Assembly: GCA_964545415.1 (NCBI GenBank)
Contig: CAZJFP010000006.1
Span: 1-60,346 of the forward strand
Direction of reading: 5' to 3'
DNA: 60,346 nucleotides
DNA from: CAJBLF01 sp964545415
Lineage (GTDB): Bacteria > Patescibacteriota > Gracilibacteria > Absconditabacterales > Absconditicoccaceae
In this document: positions 20,807 through 32,102 of the stretch, piece after piece
Numbering within the stretch: the first letter of the stretch is position 1
Layout of the letters: each line of letters opens with the position of its first letter
The notes under the pieces: generated by a model
The model's database searches: none
Seen by the model: the letters and a program-made list of their open reading frames with translations, nothing else
Told to the model about the DNA's origin: nothing
Position numbers and translations under genes: made by a program

Positions 20807-21345
20807 ATCACGGTCTCTATCTGAGTATTCAGGTCTTCGAATGTTCCATTGTTGGTGAAAATATGATCAGCGAGTTGCATGCAGGCAGAAAGATTTTGTT
20901 TCGTAGGATCAGTATTGGTCATCTCTCTCTGCTCGTTGGCAATGAATTCTTCGTAGGAGATTTTATCGGTTTCACTGCCACGAAGAACAACTCTTTCATA
21001 TCTGATCTTCGGGTCCGCATCGATCGCAAAAAAGAGAAAATGCTCTTTTTGTTTCAATGCTTCGACTTCGCCTACAGCTCTTAAGCTTTCAATAATACTA
21101 TTTTTTTCACTTACTTTTGCTTGTTCGTATAATTGTTCTGCAATATATGACGGACCGTATTTTGCGCGTAAGTCGTTTGCCACAAGAACCATACTATCTC
21201 TATTTATGGGCATTCCTCTCTTCTCAATCTCTTGGATGAGAAAAGCCCTGACCGACAAATGCTGGAATCACTTCTTCTGGACAAGATAGTCGACGATAGT
21301 GCCTTTACCCGCGCCAAGCGTTCAGGTTATTCAGACGATAATCAT
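20788..21345 (-). CDS. Small P-loop kinase (dephospho-CoA/adenylate kinase-like)
   Basis: 185 aa, ATG 21345 to TAA 20788. The P-loop is GTLGAGKGT (residues 8-16), with UGA giving Gly5 and Gly8. LSVRAFLIQEI and DPKIRYERVVLRGSETD fit the fold of dephospho-CoA, cytidylate and related kinases, a group frequent in candidate-phyla genomes with unresolved substrate. The last residues are encoded by an intergenic repeat, so the C-terminus has probably been extended or replaced. Confidence 0.7.
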
Positions 21346-21689
21346 GGTTGAATAATTAAGAAATAAATTTTATCTAGTATAGTTATTTGATGGTGAAAAT
21401 GAAAGATATTTTTTATGCACCAAATCACATCCGTCAGACTTGCCTGCGGCAGGCAGGTGCACGATATCAAATGAACTCATAGCAAAATATTCGTATTGAA
21501 TTTTCCTGCTGGAAAGTCCACTCTGATTGTCTAGTAAAGGGGAAAAACAACATGGCGGATTGTTTTTCCCTAGAGTTTTTGTTACTTTTGGGGCAATGCC
21601 AAAAGTAAGAAAAGAAAAATATTTGAGTTTGAAAACACGCATATACTTGTATATAACTACTGAAGTTATTTATCTTATAATTACTTACC
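21346..21689. other. Divergent intergenic region with hairpins
   Basis: No gene. It separates a minus-strand and a plus-strand gene, so it should hold both promoters. It contains a CCTGCGGCAGG palindrome near 21440-21462, a strong hairpin GGAAAAACAA...TTGTTTTTCC (21541-21570), and ACTTTTGGGGCAATGCCAAAAGT (21584-21606) whose arms resemble those of the hairpin at 57667. Confidence 0.55.
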
Positions 21690-22586
21690 ATGCGAGAACA
21701 GATACAAAAATATTGTGCGGACAAAAAAATCTTCCGAAGGATTGTCGCGGTAATCGTCTTTATTTTGCTCGTTATTTTTCTTACGAGTGGAAACAAGAGA
21801 GCCGTGAATATCGCTATGAACGATGAATTGTCTTTTGCCGGTGAAGTCATGCCGATCGAAGGAAAATATCAGTTGAATATTGAGAGGTTCGATAGAGAAG
21901 TCGCGTTGTTGGAAATCAATGCAGCACAATTTATTATCATCTATAAAAGATGGAATCTGATTATTCCAATGATAGAAAAAGAATTGAAAAAGGCAGGTCT
22001 CCCCGACGACTTAAAATATATCCCAGTCATCGAAAGCGCGTTGAGGGACAATGTTTCTAGCTCTGCTGGAGCTGCTGGATTATGGCAATTTATGCCAGGA
22101 ACTGCAAAGAAATATGGATTGATAGTAACTACTGGTGTCGACGAGAGATTTGATGTAGAGAAGTCTACGGCGGCGGCAATGCGTTACTTTCAAGATTTAG
22201 GCAAACAGTTTAACAAGCGAACTTTAGCTGCCGCCGCCTACAACAGAGGCGAAAACGGCTTACAGAGAAGTTTGGAATCACAATATACCAATAATTTCTA
22301 CGACCTCTGGTTGAACAACGAAACCTCAAGATATGTATTCAGATTGTTGTCTATGAAATATGTGCGAGAAAATAAATTCACATTTTTCGATCGTAAAATA
22401 TTGTGAGACATGTACTCTCCACTTATAACCAAAAGCATGAGCGTAAAACAGATAGCCGACATAGCTGATCGAGCAAGACAAAATAATTTTGGGTATTATG
22501 AAATCAAGAAGTTAAATCCATGGATTATGAGCAATTCACTCCCTGAAGGAAAATGGAACATAGAATATTTGAGTCAGAAAAAATAA
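21690..22586 (+). CDS. Lytic transglycosylase (SLT fold, MltD-like)
   Basis: 298 aa, ATG 21690 to TAA 22584. A membrane anchor at residues 17-33 (IVAVIVFILLVIFLTSG) precedes the SLT domain: catalytic Glu in YIPVIESALRDN, then SSAGAAGLWQFMPGTAKKYG and AAAAYNRGENG, all typical. A UGA at 22405 adds 60 residues (SVKQIADIADRARQNNFG, then INPWIM-like sequence) that resemble the region linking SLT domains to LysM repeats. It should cut peptidoglycan between MurNAc and GlcNAc on the cell surface. Confidence 0.88.
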
Positions 22587-22603
22587 TAATGTAGTAAGGA
22601 AGT

Positions 22604-22634
22604 AAAAAATGGGTACTGATGTGCTCATTTTTTT
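22604..22634 (+). terminator. Rho-independent terminator
   Basis: AAAAAATGGGTAC, loop TGAT, GTGCTCATTTTTTT, 18 bp after the transglycosylase stop. Confidence 0.75.
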
Positions 22635-22711
22635 ATGTATTCAAATATTTGACAATTTTTAATTTCTATGTATACTTATGTTTGTAATTTATTTTATGAC
22701 TACTCTGTACT

Positions 22712-23044
22712 ATGGAAAAAAACGCCCTTTTACAAAAACTATTGTCTGAAAGTATCTCTTTTTCACCCCAAGAAAAAGAAGTTTTAAACAACTTTTTCAT
22801 AAGCAATCCCGATAGGATGGATGCATGAATAACTATATTGGAAACAGAGCAAAAATCTCTCCAAGAAATACAAAAAAACTATGATGAGAAAGTTATGAAT
22901 ATGGCAGAATCTTTAATAAAAGAAGTAGAACAAGAAAATCAAACCAACTCAAGAAGCAAAATGAAAGATATTTTGGAACAAGAAAAAGAAGAAAAAAGAA
23001 AAGAATTAGAAGATCTAGATCAAATTTTATCTTTTAATAAATAA
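22712..23044 (+). CDS. Small coiled-coil protein
   Basis: 110 aa, ATG 22712 to TAA 23042. Highly charged and helical (QEIQKNYDEKVMNMAESL, later QEKEEKRKELEDLDQIL), with one UGA-coded Gly at residue 40. No export signal. It ends 5 bp before the glycine-rich protein gene and is probably co-transcribed with it. No family recognised. Confidence 0.6.
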
Positions 23045-23049
23045 ACAAG

Positions 23050-24231
23050 ATGCCAATCACTTGACCATGAGAAACCAACGAATTCCTCGACAAACCAAAA
23101 ACCAAAGAGGAAAGACAGAGAGAAAAAATACAGAAAAAACTTGATAAGCTTCAAAAAAAAGAAGCTAAGTTTAATGAAAAGCTAAATAAGCTTAATAACG
23201 AAACAGCTGAAACACAGAATGAAGTTATTACAGATACAAGGAATAATATGAATACTATTATATGAATTGATGTAAATAAAATATCTATTGCCAATGGCAA
23301 TACATCTATGTGATGAATCAATCTTTGACTTGAAAAAAATTTTACTACCACCAAAGGAAGAACTACATCTGTGCAATTTGGTGTAGGTGCATGAACTGAT
23401 CTCAATGTTCTCTATCCACATAGAAATGGACAGCCAACAGATGCGTCAGACAATGGTTACGGAATAGATCCCAGTGGATGAACTGCAGATTGAGGAGAAA
23501 TCTCTAGTTGAGAATGAGGCGAATGGGACAACGATGGAAGTAGTACACCTATATGAGCATCAAATAAAGAATGAAACGACAATGGGAAAAGTGGCATATA
23601 TGTATATACCACCTGATGATCAAGTGAATGAGATAATAATGGAGGAGAAATCCCTACCTGAGAATCTGAAAATGTAACATCACCTGGAGATATGCCAGAT
23701 AACACCACAAATAATACAATACCTACAAGCAAACCAAACGTATATATCAATCCTGAGCTTACTATAAAAACACAATGGAACTCATGATTTAATGTATGAG
23801 GAAGTATTGGTTGAGTATATAATTCTACCACTACCAATAGGAATTCAATTTATGGTGCAGGTACTGTATGATATGAAAAAAATGGTCGATGAGTAAATGT
23901 CACGGGATGAATAAAAGGAAACTTAGTTTCAAAAACAAATAATCCTGATGAGGGTATTACTAGTGTGAGTGATGATTGAGAAGATAATGGAGGGTCACCA
24001 TGATACAATGAAAAGAGTATGAATAGCTGAACACCATCACCAGCATGAGATGGCACATCTGAAATACAAGGATGATCATATATGCCTTTGGAAACATATA
24101 ACCAAGTAACACTTTCTCCCTACTGATGAGTAAAGGTATACAAAAACTGGAATAACTTTAGTGCTTATGTATGAGGAAATATATCTGGCACAGGACCAAC
24201 AGTTACCTGATGAGTTGCCTATAAATTTTAA
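23050..24231 (+). CDS. Glycine-rich protein with about 33 UGA codons, beta-barrel-like end
   Basis: 393 aa, ATG 23050 to TAA 24229. About 33 UGA codons make it undetectable without recoding, while TAA and TAG are absent for 1.18 kb and codon periodicity is good. After a coiled-coil N-terminus (residues 15-60) come alternating Gly/Ser/Asn stretches: INLGLEKNFTT, SVQFGVGAGTDLNVLY, FNVGGSIGGVYN. The end (VKVYKNWNNFSAYVGG, then GPTVTGGVAYKF-stop) looks like amphipathic strands ending in an aromatic residue, as in outer-membrane barrels. No signal peptide is seen. Function unknown; the barrel idea is weak for a lineage believed to have one membrane. Confidence 0.6.
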
Positions 24232-24243
24232 AGTATAATTATC

Positions 24244-24272
24244 AAAAAAAGAGCCGATGATGGCTCTTTTTT
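24244..24272. terminator. Bidirectional rho-independent terminator
   Basis: AAAAAAAGAGCC, loop, GGCTCTTTTTT between the convergent glycine-rich protein and efp genes. Confidence 0.85.
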
Positions 24273-24288
24273 AGCATACATATAATTG

Positions 24289-24840
24289 TTAGTTCGTTTC
24301 GCCTGTGAGCGTATTCAATGTCACGGTATCACCTTCGTTTTTGTGTAATGGAATCATGATCTCAAGTCCTGTCTCTATCTTTGCTGGTTTCTTTCCTGCT
24401 TGTGCCCTATCACCTTTGACTCCAGGAACGGTTTCGATAATCTTGTAAGAAACGGTAGGAGGAAGGATAACACTAATAACATTACCTTTGTGGACCATTA
24501 CATAACAATCCATATTTTCCTTGAGATATCCAGCGATATCGTCGACCATTTCTTTGTTGAGGTCATGCATCTCTCCGGTATCATTTTCCATGAACGTATA
24601 GGTATCTCCTGCATTATACAGGAACACTGCGTTCTTGGTTATTACATCACCTTTTTCGATAACTGATCCTGATTTGTAGGTCAAATTCTGGACTGATCAG
24701 GTTATAAGATTCTTGAGTTTGAAGGTATAGCTTCCTTGCCTTTGCTGACATTGCATAAATGCAAAATCGATAACTTTGAATAACTGTCCATCAATCTCGA
24801 GGATGGTGTTCTTTTTGATTTCTGATACATCTAACTTCAT
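24289..24840 (-). CDS. efp: Elongation factor P
   Basis: 183 aa, ATG 24838-24840 to TAA 24289; one UGA (LITGSVQ). All three domains are present: KLDVSEIKKNTILEIDGQLF, NAGDTYTFMENDTG and GVKGDRAQAGKKPA. The domain I tip, usually PGKG with a modified Lys or Arg that reaches the peptidyl-transferase centre, reads QCQQRQG here (residues 30-36). The usual Lys position is Gln and the nearest Arg is one residue later. EF-P rescues ribosomes stalled on proline runs; without the modified residue this one may work differently. A repeat module abuts the start. Confidence 0.88.
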
Positions 24841-24845
24841 GACTA

Positions 24846-24961
24846 TATAACTAATAAATTAAAATTGATTTTAAATTTTGGATTTTACATTTACAATTTA
24901 AAAACCTTTTGAAATGGTTACGTTTTCACATTTAAAATTTCAAATTATAAATTCCAAATTA
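24846..24961. repeat. Inverted word-repeat module, AATTTAAAATTT type
   Basis: Arms built of TAAAATT/AATTTTA words (ATTGATTTTAAATTTTGG against TTTAAAATTTCAAATTATAA) around CTTTTGAAATGG. It starts 6 bp upstream of the efp start. Confidence 0.6.
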
Positions 24962-24967
24962 GTATGC

Positions 24968-27900
24968 CTAGTTTAGTTCGAATATAATTAGCTGTGATCA
25001 TCCACCGAGACTCTGGCCGATGAGGTTGTTGAGATATTCTTGATATTGTGTAGCATTTGAAGCAGCAACGTTCTTGAGGCCTAGATATTGCATCAAGATA
25101 ATCCTTTCATCCTGAGATAATCCTTCTATGGTTTGAGTCACTGTTTCTGTTGCTCATTGCTGTTCTTGGACCATACTAGCCGCATCAAAGATTTTCTTTT
25201 CATCTACAATCTTTCCGTAAACATCAGCGATATCTCCGATTGCTTTTCCGTTGGCTATCCTATTGGTAAAGGTTTCTGCAATGAAATTCACCAATTCCTG
25301 TGCATCTGGGAAGAATCTCGCAATAGACAATTTTGCTCTCAAGAATACGAGATCATCTATAGAAAGACTTCCGAATTTTGCCGTTAGCGCTGCATCATCC
25401 AATTCGAAGGCATATTTAGCACCAAGATTGTTGGTATTGAAGAGTTTGATATATCCTGCTTTCCAAAGTTTGACCAAGTTACTGATAGCACCATCATCTT
25501 GTATTTTTCCACTTACCGCATCTCTTTTTGCAAAGAACCTATTGAAAAGAGATTCGTTCCCCTCTCCCATCACGACCGTTCCTATATTCGGATCAATAAC
25601 AAGATACTTGAGATGATTATTCTTAAGTCTCTGATATGACTTACACATATTGCCATCACTATTTTGTTCCCAGAATCGAGAAAGCATTCCATCAGCCTTA
25701 ATATTGCGTTGATTGCGAAGGAAATACTGGATATATGTTCCTGCTATCAATACCCCATCGGTATCAGGTCTGTCTTTTACATGTTCTATGAATTTGTTGT
25801 AATGAGGGAATTGGAGGTCGAAGACGTCTTTCCATCCATATCCTGTTTTCACAACTTCCTTCTGTTGAAGATCAGCAGTTATCTCTACATTCTTTCCATT
25901 ATTCATCCTGTATCGGAGGAAAGGACCACTTCATCATTGAGAAGATATTCTGATGAAGTTCATTACAAACTGTACTAATCCTCGTATAGCAAAGAGGAAC
26001 AATAAGATATAGAGCAACATTTTGTCTTTTTCTTCTTGAGAATGAGCAAACATATCTCTGAGAATGAGCGCTACTGCAATAACTGTCCGTACGATCAATC
26101 CCATTCCATACCAAACGATACCTCCTCCGATAATCCATCGGATAGCTCGTCCTATGATGGTTACTCATGAAATCATTACAAGATTAGCATCTTGTTTGAA
26201 ACGTTTTGCATTGCACAATGTATACACGAATCCAAGTACCAACACACTCAATATCATCAACCATACATATCCGATATCGGTATAATAACTGCTAAGGTTT
26301 TGCAAAGATCGATTGAATACGACATTGAATGGCGTCAAATATCTATATGGGATATTGATTTTTCCTGCTTCCGTCTTGATAGAGTGATTCTGGTAATATT
26401 GTTTGATAGCAAGTATCTGATCTCTATATTCCGCTGGATTGATCACTGAATTCGACGCTTTGATCTCATAAGCAGCCAACGCACCACTAACTAGATCGTA
26501 GGCTTCGCTTCCTAATTTGAGTTGAGCGAACACCTTCTGTAAGGTAGGAACGTTGAAATTCTCTATTGCTTGAGCATTTTGGCAGAGTAATTTTGCCTGT
26601 CCATTGGTTCCATAGCATACGTCATTTTTTGGATAGAAGAGCCTAAGCAATCCATATCAGAGATTGAGCCCTCCCCCTTTGCTTATATCTTTTCGTCCAT
26701 ATCCCACATATCTTCCTACATCTTCGTTGGTAGTGATTGCTTCTCTCATATCAGCGTTTAATTCCTCTTCTGTGAACGTCGTTTTTGCACATTGTGCTGG
26801 TGAATACTCCGTAGCATTTACTACTGCTTGATCCACCGCATTTTGTTCCTCCAAAGCAATATTTCCTGTAGCCGCCAACAATACCTTAGGCTCGTCTTTT
26901 TGGACCAATAAGGTGCTTTTGATAAAATTGACTGGAGTAAATGTCCCTTGAGCAATCTGGCCGACAAGGATATTAGGTCATTTGAAGACAAGTACAACAC
27001 CTATCAAAGTAAGTGCCCATATTCATATATATTTCAATAATCTTTTGGTGTCAGCGGTTCGTTGTTTTTTCATCAGCATCTTGATGATTCCGATAAGGAC
27101 CACAACAGCTCCAATTACCACGATATATTTTCCTGCTACAGGATTCATCATATCAGGCGCATTGGCTATCTTGAGTACTCCCATCATTCCCACTGTCATA
27201 ATACCTGCGCCAATAGCTATGATACTATTGATCCAAAGCCCTATGAGCAGCAATCAGAATAATGCGATATCTATAAATGCCGTCTGTTTTGCCATCAATG
27301 CCCATGCAAACATCCCTCATGAGATGATGATATATTTGAGCGAATCCCGATGAATCTTGAGACCCTGTTCACGGGTGTTTGAGATGTGTTTGAGAAAAAC
27401 AAAACCAGAAAGGATAGCTAGGATAGTAAGTGCCATCACTCAAAGATCTGTCTTGTTATCTACGAAAACAAGGAACGCTCCCATTCCGCTGGTAAGTCGG
27501 AACAACAACATCATCCATCCACTATACATACCAAGGGTAGTCACTGTTTCATCCTCTTCTTTTTTTGGAGCGAAATAGCTGATCACTTCTTTGATAAGCC
27601 CTGTTCAGAAGATCAAGACGAATATTCCGCTGAGGAAGTTCATCGCTACAGCAATGGTATCCGGTGCCATCCAAAATCGGCTCTTGATTGGAGTGATGAG
27701 CGCAAACCAGAACGTGATGAACATATGCCGAAGTCCTGGCACCATATCTCCTGCGCCTACATTTCACCGTAATACACCATGATTCTCAGCAAGGATCTTA
27801 GGAAGATACATATATGCGTGATTAGCATCCCACGCTGTAGAATACGGGATGATAGACAATTGGAATCCGTAGAGATAATAGATGATAGAGATAGCAAGCA

Positions 27901-28561
27901 ACACGATACCTATCCATTTCCATCGATTTGCCTTGAGCTTATCTCCTCTAAATTCTTCAGCGACATCAGCAATGATAGTTTTGTATTGGGACATATCGTC
28001 CTTCATACGGTAGATCATATATCCGAGTCCGAAAAAAAGGATCCAGATAACTACCCCTCGAAGCAAGTGCACCATAGAAAAAATATACATGATCAACAAA
28101 AGCGCACCCAGTCCTATTCAAAAATTGATAAGCATCTCCTGTCGTCTGATTTCCTTAAATTTGATATATGTTTTGGAAATCCAAGTACCGAATGCTGTCA
28201 ATCCGAGGATAGCATATATGCCCAGGAAATAAATCAGTAAGGTGTTTATCATTAGAATAATCCATCAAGCCGAAGCTCCGATGATAGTATCCTTCACAAC
28301 AATGAAAACGGTCGTGTACAGCATCAACGTGATAGGGATGATATACAGAAAAAATTTCTTTACGGAAAACGCTTTTGCCCTGATGATATAGATCAAAGGA
28401 ATACAGACAGCCACGATACTTCGAATGACTAATTTTCGGTTAGCCCGACTAGCGAGCATGTCGTGATAATACGTGTGATTTACCATAAACTCATTGAATA
28501 TGCTTACCCCAAAAAAGCTCAGGAGCAAGATACCGATGATCAAGAAGATCTTTTGTTTCAT
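24968..28561 (-). CDS. Very large multi-spanning membrane protein (GT-C-like)
   Basis: 1197 aa in one frame from ATG 28561 to TAG 24968, with many UGA codons. The first 560 residues and residues about 790-880 are rich in transmembrane helices (KIFLIIGILLLSFFGVSIF, then many more), with soluble stretches between and a soluble C-terminal 300 residues. TAWDANHAYMYLPKILAENH near residue 248 sits after a helix and before a loop, as the acidic motif does in GT-C glycosyltransferases and oligosaccharyltransferases. That is the only functional hint. It follows secD on the same strand. Surface glycan assembly is a guess. Confidence 0.6.
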
Positions 28562-28575
28562 TGTTCAGACTAAGA

Positions 28576-28655
28576 AATTAAAAGATTATGAAGACGGGAT
28601 AGATGGATTGGACGGAATAGATTATCTAATCTGTCTTAATATCCAATCCGTCTAT
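28576..28655. repeat. GACGGAATAGATGG-type inverted repeat
   Basis: GATGGATTGGACGGAATAG faces AATCTGTCTTAATATCCAA and CCGTCTAT. The same words make the 9-bp tandem array at 39.7 kb. It lies between secD and the large membrane protein gene, 15 bp from the latter's start. Confidence 0.6.
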
Positions 28656-30353
28656 TTATTTTTTAGGATTAAAGAATGCATGCAACAACATCTTCGTCAA
28701 CGGAACGTTGAATAATAGCGTGATCAACATCGTGACGATCAGCATAGATCCGAACCCTTTGAAGACATTGGTACCCATGGAAAACAAAACGAATGCTATC
28801 AGACCAGTACTGAGCTGACCATCTCTGATGGCTGGCCGGCTTCTCTCCTTTGCATGATCGATAGCTCCTCACATGCTTTTCCCTTCCTTGAGCTCCTCAC
28901 GCAATCTTTCATATATCAAGATATTCGCATCGACCCCCATTCCGATGGAAAGAATAATAACAGCGATACCAGCAAGCGATAACGCATAGTCGGTAAGTTT
29001 CATGAATGCCGCCAAGATCATGATGAACGATACCAATACTATACCGGTAAGCATCATTTTCTTGAGTCCGTACATAAAATATAGTAATACCATGATAGCA
29101 ACGAGTCCTATTAATCCCGCCCACAATGCTCATGCTAATGCATTATCTCAGAGACTAGGGCTAATCTTTTCTTCCTGCATCAAGATCAATGGCGCAGGTA
29201 AAGTTCCTTCATTCAACGCATTGGACAATGCCTTTGCTGATTCTGTAGTGAATGATCCGTCAATCTGAGCGGTACCTCCACAAATCTTAGTCTGGATATT
29301 TGGAGCGGTCAACAAATTACCTCCTACGAAGATCGCCATCGGTTTGTTGATATTGTTTTGTGTTATAGTACAGAAAACTTCTTTTCCTTTATCGTCCAGA
29401 TTGATAACAACGACTGGTTCTCCCATTTCTGAACTCGAAGTGTTTGCAAATTTGAAATATGCTCCATTGAGGATATTCTGTCCATCAGTCGCAGGGACCC
29501 ATGTTTCTCTATCTTGCACGAATGCATCTTCAAATGCATACAAGGTAGCAGCATTACCGGAAAGATCTTTTCCTTGTTTTCTTTCAAGCACACGGAACAT
29601 AGTATGTCCATCGAGTTTGATTCCACTATTTTGAGCGAGTGTGGAGTCGCTTTGTTGATAGACAGTAGTATAATTTCCATCTATCAACCCATAGATTTTG
29701 CCTATCTCGGCATTATCGAGGAGCTTAGGATTCTTTTGATAGACATCAGGCAATTGATCCAAAGTGTTGCCAGTGAATACATTATAATAGATATTCTCTG
29801 ACATCCTTCCTTCAAGGATCTTAGCGATATTATCAGGATCAGCCTTTATCTCAGCAAGCACTTTGTTTGCCAATGCCTTTCTTTCGGCGAATGTCGCTTT
29901 GGTTGGTTTTTCAGGATTCTCGAGTTTAAATTCGAGTTCAAGCGTTTTCCCGATCAATTCTTTTGCTTGATCAAGATCTGCGATACCTCAGATTTCTACG
30001 ACAATATAATGATCATCTTCGATATTTTGGACATACGACTTGTAATCACTGACTCCCAATTTGGAAATCCTATTGTCGATGTTCTTCATAATGATCGTCT
30101 CTATCGTTTTCTTGAGCGCATTGAACTGCGTTGCGTCAGTATAGATCTTCTCGTATTTATCATACGAGATCTTGTAGACGAGTTTGGTCCCTCAAGAAAC
30201 ATCAAGACCCTTTCTGAAGTGAGTCAATCCGTTCGGCGTGAAAATAAAATTTCTGGTTCCTGTCTCTGGATCGAATCTCCTTCCTACAAAGAATACGAAG
30301 ATAAACGACACCACAAGTAGCACTGCAAAGATCGTTTTTTTGCTGATATTCAT
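28656..30353 (-). CDS. secD: Protein translocase subunit SecD
   Basis: 565 aa, ATG 30353 to TAA 28656, joined through several UGA codons. Features in order: anchor helix (residues 5-24), D1 motif GLDVSGGTKLVYKI, a large periplasmic-type domain (residues 60-395), FTTESAKALSNALNEG before the membrane part, then five helices with GMGVDANILIYERLREEL, the SecD D6 signature. SecD uses the membrane potential to help pull proteins through SecYEG. A separate SecF is not seen next to it; the gene downstream is unrelated. Confidence 0.9.
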
Positions 30354-30526
30354 CTGCTAAAATAAATTAAGTAAAAATTGGCCATAACGAAAAAATATTT
30401 GAACGCTATTTTGTAGCTTTTTGGGTATATATTGCAAGAGAAAAAAAATTCCAATTTTGTGCTTAAGAACTGGACAAACAAGTAGACAATATAGACAAAA
30501 CCCATCTCTACAGAGATGGGTAAGTG
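30354..30526. other. secD upstream region with perfect hairpin
   Basis: AT-rich. ACCCATCTC TACA GAGATGGGT at 30503-30524 is a perfect nine-base hairpin without a T-run. No gene. Confidence 0.5.
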
Positions 30527-30671
30527 CTAAGTTTTAAGTTCTAAGTTTTAAGTGAACGATTTGCTTTATATGAACTACTATGATTATACAATAGTTCATG
30601 TAAAAACGAATACCAATACTTAGCACTTAGCATTTAACACTTAGCATTTTTATGATATTTTTATGATATTT
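30527..30671. repeat. Inverted word-repeat module, AAGTTTTAAGT/ACTTAGCACTTAG type
   Basis: Arms of (T)TAAGT and ACTTAG words around CTATGATTATACAATAG, then about four tandem TATGATATTTT units at 30650-30690 that run into the end of tyrS. It lies between secD and tyrS. Confidence 0.75.
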
Positions 30672-31982
30672 TTATGATATTTTTATAATCTTAAATTGCT
30701 TCTTTCCTTTTCTGAGCAGAATCACGCCATTGATGAAATCTTTTTGCGAAATTATCATCTGCGGATCCTCGACTTTCTGCTCGTTAACGAATAATGCTCA
30801 CGATTGCAGCATCTTCTTGGCGTCGCCGTTGGAGCTGGTCAAACCGGATTGAGTAAACAAATCCAAAATCCTTATTCCGGCGTCACGTGTTGCGGCCGGA
30901 ACTCAATTTTCAATTTTCAATGATCATGTCTCCTCAGCTAACGCATCGATATCTTCTTTGGTGAATGAAGAAATCGTTTCCATGATATCAGCACCTCCGA
31001 ATAAGACTTTGGAAATTTTCTCCGCCTGTGCGACTGCTTCTTTGCCGAAGAGGACTTCAACGACTCGGCTTGCCAACTCTTTTTGACCATAGCGCAACTC
31101 TGGCTTCTCCATATGTTTCTTTACGATAGTATCGATTTCTTCCAATGACTTGAGCGAGAACACTTTGAGCAATCTTTCAACCAACGCATCATCGGAATTC
31201 ATGAAAAATTGATAGACAAAATATGGACTATTCTTCTTCCTATCTACCCGGACCGCGTTCCCTTCGGATTTCCCATATTTGGCTCCGGATGCGTCAGTAA
31301 CCAAGGGAATTGTCAAACAGTATGCTTCTTTGTCTAATTTTTTTCTGATAATCTCCATACCGGTCGTGACGTTTCCTCGCTGATCTGAACCTCATAATTG
31401 GATATTCACTCCGTAGTTCTCGAACTGGTAAAGGAAGTCATATCATTGAATAAGCATATAGCTGAATTCAGCATAAGTGATGCTTTTTTCTGGATCTTCA
31501 ATCCTTTTTTTCACGGACTCTTTGGCCATCATCGTATTGACGGTCATATATTTACCGACCTCACGAAGGAATTTGAGGTAATTCATATCCTTGTAGAAAT
31601 CATAGTTATCGACCATTTCGTAATCGAAATCTATATCATAATTTTTTTTGATGTTCTCGAGAAAATTCTTAAGCTGATGATAAATGGACTGTTCGTTGTG
31701 GCGCAATTGCTCTTCGGAAAGAAATGATCTCTCTGCATTTTTTAGGCTCGGATCACCGATCATACCTGTTGCTCCGCCTACGAGAAAATAACATTTATTT
31801 CCATATTTCATGAGATGGATAGCGGCCATGACGGAAAACATATTCCCGATCTGGAGCGAATCCGCAGAAGGATCGAATCAGATATAGAATTTTTGTCCTC
31901 ATTTTTGGAGGAGATCAAATACTTTTTCATCGGAGAACTGGTTGATGATCCCACGCTGTTCTCGTTCTTCACGTAAATTCAT
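30672..31982 (-). CDS. tyrS: Tyrosyl-tRNA synthetase
   Basis: 436 aa, ATG 31982 to TAA 30672, several UGA codons. Class I motifs: FDPSADSLQIGN (HIGH-equivalent, residues 44-47) and KYGKSEG (KMSKS-equivalent near 237). FLVGGATGMIGDPS and NIQLGGSDQRGN bind tyrosine and ATP, and an S4 RNA-binding domain ends the protein (DAKKMLQSGALFVNEQKV). The final residues FKIIKIS lie in tandem TATGATATTTT units, so the C-terminus has met a repeat. Charges tRNA-Tyr. Confidence 0.95.
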
Positions 31983-31988
31983 TACTAT

Positions 31989-32100
31989 GTAATTAAGATT
32001 AAAAGACTTGAAGATTATGAAGATTAAAAGATTTTTTCTTGTAGTCACTTGGTTATTATTGTACCAAATTTTTTAATCTTTCTTCTTCTAATATTTTAAT
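31989..32100. repeat. Inverted word-repeat module, AGATTAAAAG/TAATCTTT type
   Basis: Arms AAGATTAAAAGACTTGAAG and TTAATCTTTCTTCTTCTAA around a central GTCACTTGGTTATTATTGTACC. It starts 7 bp upstream of tyrS. Confidence 0.65.
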
Positions 32101-32102
32101 TT

